In this document: positions 7,520-17,214 of the stretch, piece after piece
How positions within the stretch are numbered: the first letter of the stretch is position 1
Layout of the letters: each line of letters begins with the position of its first letter
Assembly (NCBI GenBank): GCA_025935925.1
Contig: JAICUI010000027.1
Coordinates: 1-39,972 of the forward strand
DNA length: 39,972 bases
Reading direction: 5' to 3'
Source of the DNA: Chloroflexota bacterium
GTDB lineage: Bacteria > Chloroflexota > Limnocylindria > Limnocylindrales > CSP1-4
Notes under the pieces: generated by a model
What the model was told of the DNA's origin: nothing
Seen by the model: the letters and a program-made list of their open reading frames with translations, nothing else
Databases searched by the model: none
Made by a program: the position numbers and the translations under genes

Positions 7520-9217
7520 TTGAGCACCTCCGCCGATCCTGCCCTCGTCCCGGCCTCGGTGCGCGCGCGCGTCCGCGCGGCCGTCGCCCGCGCGTGGGCG
7601 GACGCCGAGGCCGCGGGCACGCTGCCGGCGCTCGACGACCCGTCAGCAGCGCCGGAGGTGGAGGTCGAGCGGCCCGCGAACGCCGCCTTCGGCGACCTGG
7701 CGTCGAACCTCGCCCTGAAGCTCGCGCGCCCGATGCGCCGCCCGCCGATGGCCATCGCCGGCGCCCTCGCCGACCGGCTGCGCGGCGCCGCCGGCGCCGG
7801 GCTCGTCGCCTCGGCCGACGTCGCGCCGCCGGGGTTCCTCAACCTGCGCGTCACGGATTCGACGTACGAGGGCGTCGTCGCGGACATCCTCTCGGCGCCG
7901 GCGTCGTGGGGCCGGATTCCGGCGGTCAACCCGCGCACGGTCAACGTGGAGTTCGTGTCCGCGAACCCGACCGGACCGCTGACCGTCGGCAACGCCCGCG
8001 GCGCGTTCGTCGGCGACCTGCTCTGCCGCGTCCTCGAGGCGGGCGGGCAGCGGGTCACGCGCGAGTACTACTTCAACGATTCGGGCGCCCAGGTGAACCA
8101 CCTCGGCGCGTCGGTCGCGGCCGTCCGGCGCGGCGAGCCGGTCCCGGACGACGGCTACAAGGGCGCCTATGTCGAGGACCTCGCCCGCGCGGTGCCCGAG
8201 GACGTGTGGGCGGCGGCCACGGCCGAGGGTGCCGCCACCGACGCGGTGCTGGGCGCCTGGGCATCGCACCGGGTCCGGGCCATGATCGAGGCGTCGCTGG
8301 CCCGGCTCGGCGTCCGGTTCGACGTCTGGAAGAGCGAGGCCTCGCTCCACGACGAGGGCTGGGTCGCGCGCGCCGTGGAGCGGTTGCGCGAGGCCGGCCA
8401 CGTCTACGAACAGGACGGCGCGACCTGGTTCCGGTCGACGACCTTCGGTGACGACAAGGACCGCGTGATCTACAAGTCGAACGGCTGGCCGACGTACTTC
8501 GCCGCCGACATCGGGTACGTCACCGAGAAGTTCAGCCGCGGCTTCGACCACCTCATCTACATCTGGGGCGCGGACCATCACGGGACGATCGCGCGCAACA
8601 AGAATGCGGCGCAGGCGATGGGCTACGACCCGGACCACTACCAGGTGCTGCTGATCGGCTGGGTCCGGTTCGTGGCGGACGGCGTCGAGGTGTCGATGTC
8701 GAAGCGCGCGGGGACGTTCGTCACGCTCGACGACCTGCTCGACGCCGTGGGCACGGACGCCGCCCGCTGGTTCTTCGCCTCCCGCGCCGCGCACGTCGAG
8801 ATCGACTTCGACATCGAGCTCGCCCGCAAGCAGTCGGCGGAGAACCCCGTCTACTACGTCCAGTACGCGCACGCCCGGATCGCGTCGATCGTGCGCAAGG
8901 CGGCGGAGGCCGGGCTGTCACCCGCGCCCGGCGTCGAGGGGCTGCTCGCGGGCGAGCCGGAGGCGGCGCTGGTCCGCGTCGTCGCGCGGCTGCCGGAGGT
9001 GGTCGAGGACGCGGTCGTCGCCGAGGAGACCCAGGGCGTGACCGCGTACGCCACGGAGCTCGCGACCCAGTTCCACGCCTTCTACCGGGACGCGCGCGTC
9101 GTCGACACGGCGAACCCGGAGCGATCCGGGCAGCGCCTCGCGCTCGCCCTGGCGACGCAGACGACGCTCGCGAACGCCCTCGCCCTCCTCGGGATCTCCG
9201 CGCCGGACTCGATGTAG
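7520..9217 (+). CDS. argS: Arginyl-tRNA synthetase
   Basis: A 565-residue class Ia enzyme that charges tRNA-Arg using ATP. An N-terminal Arg-S additional domain (about 1-110) is followed by the Rossmann catalytic core with FVSANPTGPLTVGNARG (about 145-161). This is the HIGH-motif region, but the usual HxGH reads TVGN here. The KMSKS-type loop is VSMSKRAGTFV (MSKRAG at 393-398), a known ArgRS form. The C-terminal third is the helical DALR anticodon-binding domain. The start is taken as TTG at 7520 because the family's N-terminal helix follows and no ATG or GTG fits better. It is divergent from the DUF11 gene and ends 20 bases before a convergent lipoprotein gene. Confidence 0.95.
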   Translation: MSTSADPALVPASVRARVRAAVARAWADAEAAGTLPALDDPSAAPEVEVERPANAAFGDLASNLALKLARPMRRPPMAIAGALADRLRGAAGAGLVASADVAPPGFLNLRVTDSTYEGVVADILSAPASWGRIPAVNPRTVNVEFVSANPTGPLTVGNARGAFVGDLLCRVLEAGGQRVTREYYFNDSGAQVNHLGASVAAVRRGEPVPDDGYKGAYVEDLARAVPEDVWAAATAEGAATDAVLGAWASHRVRAMIEASLARLGVRFDVWKSEASLHDEGWVARAVERLREAGHVYEQDGATWFRSTTFGDDKDRVIYKSNGWPTYFAADIGYVTEKFSRGFDHLIYIWGADHHGTIARNKNAAQAMGYDPDHYQVLLIGWVRFVADGVEVSMSKRAGTFVTLDDLLDAVGTDAARWFFASRAAHVEIDFDIELARKQSAENPVYYVQYAHARIASIVRKAAEAGLSPAPGVEGLLAGEPEAALVRVVARLPEVVEDAVVAEETQGVTAYATELATQFHAFYRDARVVDTANPERSGQRLALALATQTTLANALALLGISAPDSM

Positions 9218-9237
9218 CGTTGCCCGGGGGCCTGTCG

Positions 9238-10650
9238 CTAGCCGGCCAGCCCGAGCACGTTCGCGACCTTGCCCATCGTGGCCGGCGACTCGGCCGAGAT
9301 CAAGACCACGCGCTTCGGGTCCGGCCGGAGTACCGACGCGGATTCGCCGGCGGCCGTGAGCTTGGCGGTCAGCGAGCCGGCCGCGGTCTCGAAGTCGGCG
9401 GCGTCGGCGTCGGTGTCCCAGGCCGTGTCGAGGACCACCGCCGTCTCGCCGTTCGGGGCCTCGAGGACCGCGACCCGATCGCCGCCCCAGCCAGCCGCGG
9501 CGTCCGTCGGCGCGGCCGCGCCCGCGTCCTTGAGGATGATCCCGAGGAGCAGCTCGCCGAGCGTGTCCTGCAGCGACACCTTCCAGCCCGAGCCCAGCCG
9601 CGACGCGAGGTCCGCGGGGAAGGCCACGGCGACCGGCGCCTCGCGGGACTGCAGCTTGTCGGGGTGGAGGACCTGCTCCGTCGAGTCCGGCGGGTTGCGG
9701 TACAGCTGGTCGACCCCTCCATAGCCACCGCCCGAGGTGTAGCCGCCGAGCGCGAGCTGGAGGCCGCTGGTGTACGGGAACGTCAGCGGATCCTTGAGGA
9801 TGGCCGGCATCCGGTCGAGGACGGCCTGCGACGCCGGGTCGGCGGCGCCCGCCGCCTGGAGCAGCTCGTGCGGCGTGAGGTTGTGCTGCGCCCAGAGCGT
9901 CATCGCGAGCGTCGCATCGCCTTCGATGAGCGCCGATCGGGCGAGCGAGCGGTCACTCTGGTCGGTCTCCGTCCCCACCACCTTGCGCAGGTCGAACGCC
10001 TGGTCGGTGAGGGCGTGCGTGTACTCGTGCGAGTAGATGAACCGCTCGACGGGCCCCGCCTCCTTGTTCGACGAGATCACGTACATGTGCTTCGTCTTGT
10101 CGTCGTACAACCCGGCGACCTGGCTCGTCAGCAGCTCGAGATACAGGTCCTCGAGCGACGCGTCCTTCGGGATGAGGCCGAGCTGCTTGTACAGGACCTC
10201 GGTGCCGTGGACGAGCTCGGGCGGGTTGTCCTCGTGGAACTGGCGGGTCAGGAAGGCGCACAGGGCCGCCTTGTCCATCACGTCGCGCTCGACCTTCGAC
10301 GTGGCCCGGAGGCCGCGCAGGTCCTGCATCTGCTGCTCGATCAGGTCGTACGCCGCGGCGCTCGGGTCGCTCGGCGCCTCGCTGGGCGGCGCCGACTGGG
10401 AGGCGGGCTGGTCGCACGCGAAGGCCGACGGAGACCCGGCCGGCGGGGAGCCGGCTGACGGCGAGCCGGCGGGCGGCGAGCCGGCGGGCAGCTCGCTCGG
10501 CGCGACGGAGCCTGAGACGTTGGACGATGGGGCCGAGGTCGGGGTCGGCGAGGCGGCGGGAAGCGTCGGATTCGCGGAGCCGCAGGCGGCAACGAGGATC
10601 GCGGCGGCGAGCACCGCGAGGGCCGTCGGGCGGGGTGAGGTGGCGGTCAT
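9238..10650 (-). CDS. Lipoprotein with HEYTH metallopeptidase motif
   Basis: A 470-residue protein starting at ATG 10650. CACAAT lies 8 bases upstream and there is no Shine-Dalgarno, so it fits a leaderless start. The signal peptide ends in the lipobox VAAC (Cys23), predicting a lipid-anchored extracytoplasmic protein. A linker of PAGSPPAGSPSAGS repeats (about 55-75) leads to the folded part. YSHEYTHALTD (HEYTH about 208-212) plus LIEGDA (Glu about 243) gives an HExxH plus distal Glu, as in gluzincin zinc proteases. The C-terminal 200 residues, matching no family I recognise, may bind substrate. It may be a surface peptidase, or a related protein that keeps only the metal site. Substrate unknown. 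Confidence 0.8.
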   Translation of the reverse strand: MTATSPRPTALAVLAAAILVAACGSANPTLPAASPTPTSAPSSNVSGSVAPSELPAGSPPAGSPSAGSPPAGSPSAFACDQPASQSAPPSEAPSDPSAAAYDLIEQQMQDLRGLRATSKVERDVMDKAALCAFLTRQFHEDNPPELVHGTEVLYKQLGLIPKDASLEDLYLELLTSQVAGLYDDKTKHMYVISSNKEAGPVERFIYSHEYTHALTDQAFDLRKVVGTETDQSDRSLARSALIEGDATLAMTLWAQHNLTPHELLQAAGAADPASQAVLDRMPAILKDPLTFPYTSGLQLALGGYTSGGGYGGVDQLYRNPPDSTEQVLHPDKLQSREAPVAVAFPADLASRLGSGWKVSLQDTLGELLLGIILKDAGAAAPTDAAAGWGGDRVAVLEAPNGETAVVLDTAWDTDADAADFETAAGSLTAKLTAAGESASVLRPDPKRVVLISAESPATMGKVANVLGLAG

Positions 10651-10739
10651 GGCGCGCGATTGTGCCATGCGCATCGGCGAATCCCGGTGGCCCGAGGGTT
10701 CCCCCGGTCGAGGTGTGCGTTTCTTAACCGTTCGGCCGG

Positions 10740-10768
10740 TTGGGCCTGAATCGCCCCGCGCCTACGGT
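10740..10768 (+). promoter_or_regulatory. Candidate promoter for the small RNA at 10774
   Basis: TTGGGC (10740-10745), a 17-base spacer and TACGGT (10763-10768) give a housekeeping sigma-like promoter. The predicted start is about 10774, exactly where the first hairpin begins. Confidence 0.4.
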
Positions 10769-10773
10769 TCGCC

Positions 10774-10850
10774 ATGGAACACCCCTCAGGTTCCATCCTC
10801 CCTCCCTCGGACCGGAGGCGCCGATTGGGCAGGCGTCTCCGGTCCTTCCC
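10774..10850 (+). ncRNA. Candidate small RNA with two hairpins
   Basis: This lies in the 281-base gap between two divergent genes. Hairpin 1 is ATGGAAC/GTTCCAT (10774-10796) with a C-rich loop. A pyrimidine-rich linker CCTCCCTCCCTC follows. Hairpin 2 is a 14-bp stem with one G-U pair (10809-10822 with 10832-10845), followed by TTCCCGTT, which looks like a terminator. A plausible promoter sits directly upstream. The C-rich loop and linker recall actinobacterial 6C-type RNAs, but I do not claim membership. It could instead be an attenuated leader of the downstream gene. Confidence 0.4.
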
Positions 10851-10931
10851 GTTAACGTCCGGAGCCGAGGCATCCGCCGCCGTCGCCGCCGCGTCAGTCC
10901 GGGCCAAGTCGGCTGTGCAAGAATCGCGGCC

Positions 10932-11603
10932 ATGGAGCTCACCTGGTACGGACGGACCTGCATCCGGCTGCGCGGCAAGGACGCCGTCGTCGTCAACGAT
11001 CCCTACCCGTCGATCGTCGGGCCCACGGGCCGCGGCATCACGGGCGACGTCGTCACCTACAGCCACCCGGACGAGGCGCCACCGTCCAGGAAGGCCACGC
11101 GGCTCTCGCGCGACGGCGCGACCGTGATCCCGACCAGCCTCGAGCCCGCGTTCGTGCTCGACGGGCCCGGCGAGTACGAGGTCCACGACGTCCTGCTGAC
11201 CGGCGTCCGGACGTACCGCGACGACGCGAACGGGGCGAAGCGCGGCCGGCAGGTCGCGTTCGTCACCGAGCTGGACGGGATCCACACGATCCACCTCGGC
11301 GACATCGGCCACCAGCTGACCGAGGAGAAGCTCGCCGACATCGGGCGCGTCGACATCGCGTGCGTCCCGGTTGGTGGGGCGCTGTCCGCCGCGGCGGCCG
11401 CGGCGCTCGTCGCCCAGCTGGAGGCGAAGATCGTCGTCCCCATGCCGGTGTGCGAGGACGAGGCCGACTGCCAGGACGCGATGGGCAAGTTCCTCCACGA
11501 GCTGGGGTCCGAGCCGACGGTGCAGCCGCGGCTGTCCGTCACGATGTCCGGCCTGCCATCCGAGACGACCACCGTCGTGCTGGAGTCGCGCGGCAAGGCG
11601 TGA
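10932..11603 (+). CDS. Metallo-beta-lactamase-fold protein with degenerate metal site
   Basis: A 223-residue protein of the UlaG/COG2220-like branch: MELTWYGRTCIRLRGKDAVVV is the typical opening strand pair. ATG 10932 is chosen because AAGAAT lies 7 bases upstream with no Shine-Dalgarno. Family members carry THxHxDH after the second strand; here the segment reads TYSHPDEAPPSRK, with only one His and one Asp kept. The later GDIGH (HLGDIGHQL) survives. The C-terminal PxH-type position reads PMPVCED. Zinc hydrolysis therefore looks unlikely, or uses a different site. It converges on hutI with a 27-base gap. Function unknown. Confidence 0.75.
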   Translation: MELTWYGRTCIRLRGKDAVVVNDPYPSIVGPTGRGITGDVVTYSHPDEAPPSRKATRLSRDGATVIPTSLEPAFVLDGPGEYEVHDVLLTGVRTYRDDANGAKRGRQVAFVTELDGIHTIHLGDIGHQLTEEKLADIGRVDIACVPVGGALSAAAAAALVAQLEAKIVVPMPVCEDEADCQDAMGKFLHELGSEPTVQPRLSVTMSGLPSETTTVVLESRGKA

Positions 11604-11630
11604 CGCGCCGATCCCCGCCGTGCGGCCGGG

Positions 11631-12998
11631 TCAGGCGCCCCGGCGGCGCACCACCCGGCCACGCTTGACCACCACCTCGGCGAGATCCGCGCCGGCCCAG
11701 TAGGGCAGCTGCTCGATCGTCGCGGCGCGCCAGATGACGAGGTCCGCGGCCTTCCCGGGTTCGAGCGACCCGATCTCGTCACCGAGGCCGACCGCGTGCG
11801 CGGCGTTGATCGTGACGGCGGCGAGCGCCTCGGACGGCGAGAGCCGCATCCCGATGCACGCGAGCGAGACTACGAGCGGCAGGTTGGGCGTCGGCGAGGT
11901 GCCGGGGTTGAAGTCCGTCCCGAGCGCGACCGGCACCCCGGCCTCGATGAACCGCCGCGCCGGCGCTGGCTGCTCCTCCATCAGGTACCAGCTCGTCGCG
12001 GGCAGCAGCGTCGCGACGACCGGTGACTCGCCGCGCGCGGCGTCCGCCAGCGCCTGGATCCCGGCGTCGCTCGGCGAATGGAGGTGGTCCGCCGACAGGG
12101 CACCCAGCTCGGCGGCGAGCTCCGCCCCGCCCGACGGCGCCAGCTCGTCCGCGTGGAGCCGGACCGCCATGCCGAACGCCGACGCCGCCTCGAGCACCCG
12201 CCGGCTCTGCTCCGCGCTGAACACGCCCCGCTCGCAGAACGCGTCCGCCGACCGCGCCCGGCCCTGCGCCGCGACGCCCGGCAGCTGCTCCTCGACGAGA
12301 TGCCGCACGTACGCCTCGGTCCCGTCCGGCCGAGACCGGTACTCGGCGGGGACCGCGTGCGCGCCGAGCCAGGTCGGGACGACGTCGACGGGCCCCTCTC
12401 GGCCGAGCTCGAACGCCACCTCGAGCAGCCGGAGCTCCGTGGCGAGGTCGAGGCCATACCCCGACTTCGCCTCGACGGTCGTGACGCCGTGCGAGCACAT
12501 CTCGTCCAGCCAGCGGCGCCCATGCCGGGCGAGCTGCTCCTCGGTCGCCGCCCGCGTCGCCGCGACGGTGGCGAGGATCCCGCCGCCCGCCGCGAGGATC
12601 TCGAGGTAGCCAGCTCCCTGCTGGCGCAGCACGAGCTCGCCCTCGCGCGTGCCCGCGAACAGCAGGTGAGTGTGGGCGTCGACGAGCCCCGGCGTGACGA
12701 CGCCCCCGTCCGCGTCGATGCGCACGAAGCGCGACAAGCCGAAGCCCGCCGCCTCGAGGCCGCGCTCCACCTCGTCCCGCGGCCCGACGCCGACGATGCG
12801 CCCCTCCCAGCACGCCACGACCGGTGCCCCGGCGGCGGCCAGCCCGCCGGCCGAGGCCGCATCGAGCACCGCGGCATCCGCCTGCGCGGGGCCCCGGCGG
12901 AGCCCGCCGGCGAGCGTCGCGACCTGCGAGGCGCCGTGGATCAGCAGGCCCGGGGCGTCGGACGAGCCGCGACCGCCCTCGATCAGGCGGAGGGTCAT
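11631..12998 (-). CDS. hutI: Imidazolonepropionase
   Basis: A 455-residue amidohydrolase that opens 4-imidazolone-5-propanoate to N-formimino-L-glutamate, the third step of histidine breakdown. Metal ligands are in DAHTH (His109, His111). Other family signatures are KSGYGLD, LGAHAVP, LHADEL and GTDFNPGTS, and the closing AHAVGLGDEIGSLEPGKAAD matches the family's composite beta-sandwich end. It is about 40 residues longer than usual at the N-terminus (a Gly/Ala-rich segment). ATG 12998 overlaps the TGA of the preceding 36-codon ORF by four bases (ATGA) and has no Shine-Dalgarno, so its translation is probably coupled to the upstream frames. Confidence 0.93.
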   Translation of the reverse strand: MTLRLIEGGRGSSDAPGLLIHGASQVATLAGGLRRGPAQADAAVLDAASAGGLAAAGAPVVACWEGRIVGVGPRDEVERGLEAAGFGLSRFVRIDADGGVVTPGLVDAHTHLLFAGTREGELVLRQQGAGYLEILAAGGGILATVAATRAATEEQLARHGRRWLDEMCSHGVTTVEAKSGYGLDLATELRLLEVAFELGREGPVDVVPTWLGAHAVPAEYRSRPDGTEAYVRHLVEEQLPGVAAQGRARSADAFCERGVFSAEQSRRVLEAASAFGMAVRLHADELAPSGGAELAAELGALSADHLHSPSDAGIQALADAARGESPVVATLLPATSWYLMEEQPAPARRFIEAGVPVALGTDFNPGTSPTPNLPLVVSLACIGMRLSPSEALAAVTINAAHAVGLGDEIGSLEPGKAADLVIWRAATIEQLPYWAGADLAEVVVKRGRVVRRRGA

Positions 12999-13105
12999 CC
13001 GCCGTCGCCGGCGCGGACGCGGCCGGCCGTGGCGACGGCGAGGCGTGCCGCCGCGAGGCGTGCCGCGGCAACCACGTGCGCCGGCTGCCTGCGGACGGGC
13101 CTCAT
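12995..13105 (-). CDS. 36-residue ORF locked between ftcD and hutI
   Basis: The ATG (13105-13103) overlaps the ftcD TGA as ATGA, and its own TGA overlaps the hutI ATG, also as ATGA. The peptide begins MRPVRRQPAHVVAAARLAAA and continues RLAVATAGRVRAGDGG. It is Ala/Arg-rich and could form one amphipathic basic helix. It resembles no family I know. It may be a real microprotein, a translational coupler that carries ribosomes from ftcD to hutI, or a chance ORF in GC-rich DNA. The double exact overlap is the main support. Confidence 0.4.
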   Translation of the reverse strand: MRPVRRQPAHVVAAARLAAARLAVATAGRVRAGDGG

Positions 13106-14112
13106 GCCCGGTCCCGCTCGGCGTCGTGCGCGGCGCGGCGTGCCGCCTCCTGCGATGCCGCGAGCCGGAGCTCGAGGGCCATGAGCGGCGAGTAGTCGCG
13201 CAGCCGGATCGCCTCGGCGGCGGCCTGCAGCCGGTCCTCCACCGCGATCCCCGCATCGATCCCCGCGTGGTCGGCGACGTCGAGCAGCGCCGCGACCGGC
13301 GCGAGGCCGATGAGCTCGGACTCCGCGAGCCGCACGCCGTCCTCCCCGGCGAGCTCCCTGACGGCCTCCCACGCGCGCCACAGCGGCGTCACCGAGAAGT
13401 CGAGCAGGTTCATCGAGACCTGCGCCCGCACCGGGTGCCCGCGATCCGGTTCCTCGACGCGGAACCCGTTCGCCTGCAGCCGCGGCAGCCCGCCGCCGGA
13501 CTCGCGGACCCGGCGCGCGATCCGCTTCGCGAGCTCGACGTCGTCCGTGTCGAGGTTGACGTTCCACGCGATGAGGAACGGCCGGGCACCGACGGCCACC
13601 GCGCCGGCTCGCGGATGCATGCGCGCGGGACCGAAGTCGGGGTGCCGCCCATTGGTGGCGATCTCCGCCTTGAGGCCCTCGTACTGGCCCCGCCGCACGT
13701 CGGCCAGCTTGACGCGGTCCGAGCGGGTCGCGGCCTGCGCGTAGAGGTACACCGGGATTCCGTGCCGGTCCGCGATCGTGGCCCCGAACGCGCGCGCGAG
13801 CTCGACGCAGTCGGCCATCGTCGTCGATCCCAGCGGGACGAACGGGACGACGTCCACGGCGCCGATCCGCGGGTGCTCGCCGCGGTGCCGCTCCATGTCG
13901 ATGTCGTCGATCGACTGCTACACCAGCCGCTCGAGCGCCATCGTGACCGCGTCGTGCTCGCCCGCGATCGTGAACACCGAGCGGTTGTGGCTCGCGTCCG
14001 ACGTGCGGTCGAGCAGGAACACACCGTCGCCGGCGGTCAGCGCATCCGCGAGGCGCTCCACCACGTCGAGGCGGCGGCCTTCGGAGACGTTCGGCACGGA
14101 CTCGACGAGCAC
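13102..14112 (-). pseudogene. ftcD: Glutamate formimidoyltransferase, interrupted by an in-frame TAG
   Basis: The frame encodes the formiminotransferase that moves the formimino group from formiminoglutamate to THF, the last Hut step. GTG 14112 is placed 6 bases after TAGCAT and begins VLVESVPNVSEGRRLDVVER, the family start. After 64 codons a TAG (13920-13918) interrupts it, yet the same frame continues for 271 codons with MERHRGEHPRIGAVDVVPF (containing the conserved catalytic-His region), RPFLIAWNVNLDT and the full C-terminal subdomain. Read through, the product would be 336 residues, the normal domain size. An ATG at 13896 could allow re-initiation, giving a 264-residue fragment without the first strands. 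It may be a recent nonsense mutation, an assembly error, or read-through. TAG is an ordinary stop elsewhere in this window. Confidence 0.85.
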
Positions 14113-14118
14113 GCCCCG

Positions 14119-14184
14119 ATGCTAGTGCGCGGCCGTCGGCGAGACCTGACGGGTTCGCATCCGAGGTCCCGCCCGACATAGACT
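14119..14184. promoter_or_regulatory. Divergent leaderless-type promoters, ftcD and MFS
   Basis: On the minus strand TAGCAT (14124-14119) sits 6 bases before the ftcD GTG. On the plus strand TAGACT (14179-14184) sits 8 bases before the MFS ATG. Confidence 0.5.
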
Positions 14185-14192
14185 CGCCGTCC

Positions 14193-15497
14193 ATGAGTGG
14201 CCCGAGCCGCAGCCTCCTGCGCCACCCCGACTTCCTGAAGCTGTGGACCGCCGAGACGGCGTCCGTCTTCGGGACGGCGATCACGCAGCTCGCCCTGCCC
14301 CTGATCGCGGCGACGATCCTGAAGGTCACGCCGTTCGAGTTCGGCCTGCTGACGACGGTCGAGTTCCTGCCGTTCATCCTGCTCAGCCTGCCGGCGGGTG
14401 TCTGGGTCGACCGGCTCCGCCGGCGCCCGATCCTGATCATCGGCGACATCGGCCGGGCGATCATGATCGCCTCGATCCCGATCGCGTTCTACTTCGACGT
14501 CCTGACGATCTGGCAGCTGTACGCCGTCGGGTTCCTCAACGGCTGCCTCACGGTGTTCTTCGACGTGGCCTGGCAGAGCTACCTGCCGTCGGTCGTCGAC
14601 CGCGACCAGCTGGTCGAGGGCAACTCGAAGCTCCAGGTCACCCAGTCCGCGGCCCAGATCCTGGGTCCCGGGATCGCGGGCATCCTGATCGCGGCGCTGC
14701 GCGCCCCGTTCGCGATGATCCTGGACTCGGTCTCGTACATCGTGTCGGCGATCTTCGTGTTCCTGATCCGGCGCCCCGAACCGCCGGTCGAGCCGCACGA
14801 CGAGGCCGTCCACGGGCCGAAGCGGTCGATGCGCCAGGACGTCAGCGAGGGGCTGCGGTACGTCCTCGGCCACAAGTGGCTGCGGTACATCGCCGCCAGC
14901 ACCGGCACGTCGAACTTCTTCGGCAACATCTTCGGCGCGATCCTGATCCTGTACCTGACCCAGGAGCGCGGGCTGTCGGCGGAGACGATCGGATTCTCGT
15001 TCTCGATCGGCGCGATCGGGTTCCTCGTCGGCGCCCTCGTCACGGGCCGGCTCACCGCGCGGCTCGGCGTCGGACGGATGCTCGTGCTGAGCGCGCTCGG
15101 GTTCAGCGTCTCCGCCATCCCCGTCGCGCTGGCGCCCGATGCCCTCGTCGCGCCCGCCGTGTCGCTGTCGATGATCCTCGGCGGGTTCTGCGGCGTCGCG
15201 TGGAACATCAACCAGGTGTCGCTGCGCCAGGCGATCACGCAGCCCCGGATGCAGGGCCGGATGAACGCCACGATGCGGTTCATCGTGTGGGGCACCATCC
15301 CGCTGGGCTCGATCATGGGCGGCGTCCTGGGCAACATCATCGGCCTCCACGCGACGATCTGGGTGGGGGCGATCGGGAGCCTCGTGTCGTTCGTGCCGGT
15401 GGCGATCTCGTCGGTTCGCCACATCCAGACGATGCCAGAGCCCGTCGAGGACGAGCCGATGGCGCCGAGCGCGCCGGGCTCGCCCGCCCCGGCCTGA
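14193..15497 (+). CDS. MFS transporter (drug/siderophore exporter-like)
   Basis: A 434-residue polytopic inner-membrane protein of the MFS_3/EntS-like group. The start MSGPSRSLLRHPDFLKLWTA matches the family's N-terminal RNPxFRxLW-type signature. The loop between helices 2 and 3 reads GVWVDRLRRRPILI, the classic MFS G-x-x-x-D-R-x-x-R-R motif. About 11-12 helices are visible, with a cytoplasmic loop around residues 190-230 and a Pro/Ala-rich tail. It splits the hut genes on the opposite strand and has no evident role in histidine uptake; efflux of a small molecule is more likely. It converges with hutU 12 bases apart. Confidence 0.85.
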   Translation: MSGPSRSLLRHPDFLKLWTAETASVFGTAITQLALPLIAATILKVTPFEFGLLTTVEFLPFILLSLPAGVWVDRLRRRPILIIGDIGRAIMIASIPIAFYFDVLTIWQLYAVGFLNGCLTVFFDVAWQSYLPSVVDRDQLVEGNSKLQVTQSAAQILGPGIAGILIAALRAPFAMILDSVSYIVSAIFVFLIRRPEPPVEPHDEAVHGPKRSMRQDVSEGLRYVLGHKWLRYIAASTGTSNFFGNIFGAILILYLTQERGLSAETIGFSFSIGAIGFLVGALVTGRLTARLGVGRMLVLSALGFSVSAIPVALAPDALVAPAVSLSMILGGFCGVAWNINQVSLRQAITQPRMQGRMNATMRFIVWGTIPLGSIMGGVLGNIIGLHATIWVGAIGSLVSFVPVAISSVRHIQTMPEPVEDEPMAPSAPGSPAPA

Positions 15498-15509
15498 GCG
15501 GCGTCGCCG

Positions 15510-17192
<1,683 letters not shown>

Positions 17193-17214
17193 GGCCGCGA
17201 GTCTACGCCGCCGG

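Noticed and set aside
11631..13256. Longer hutI reading frame starting at 13256
   Set aside because: It would overlap ftcD by 150 bases with Arg-rich non-homologous sequence; ATG 12998 with the ATGA overlap is the sensible start.
13102..14112. Programmed recoding of the ftcD TAG (for example pyrrolysine-like or viral-type read-through context)
   Set aside because: TAG is the normal stop of argS, dnaB and several other genes here, and no downstream stimulating structure was identified; mutation or assembly error is simpler.
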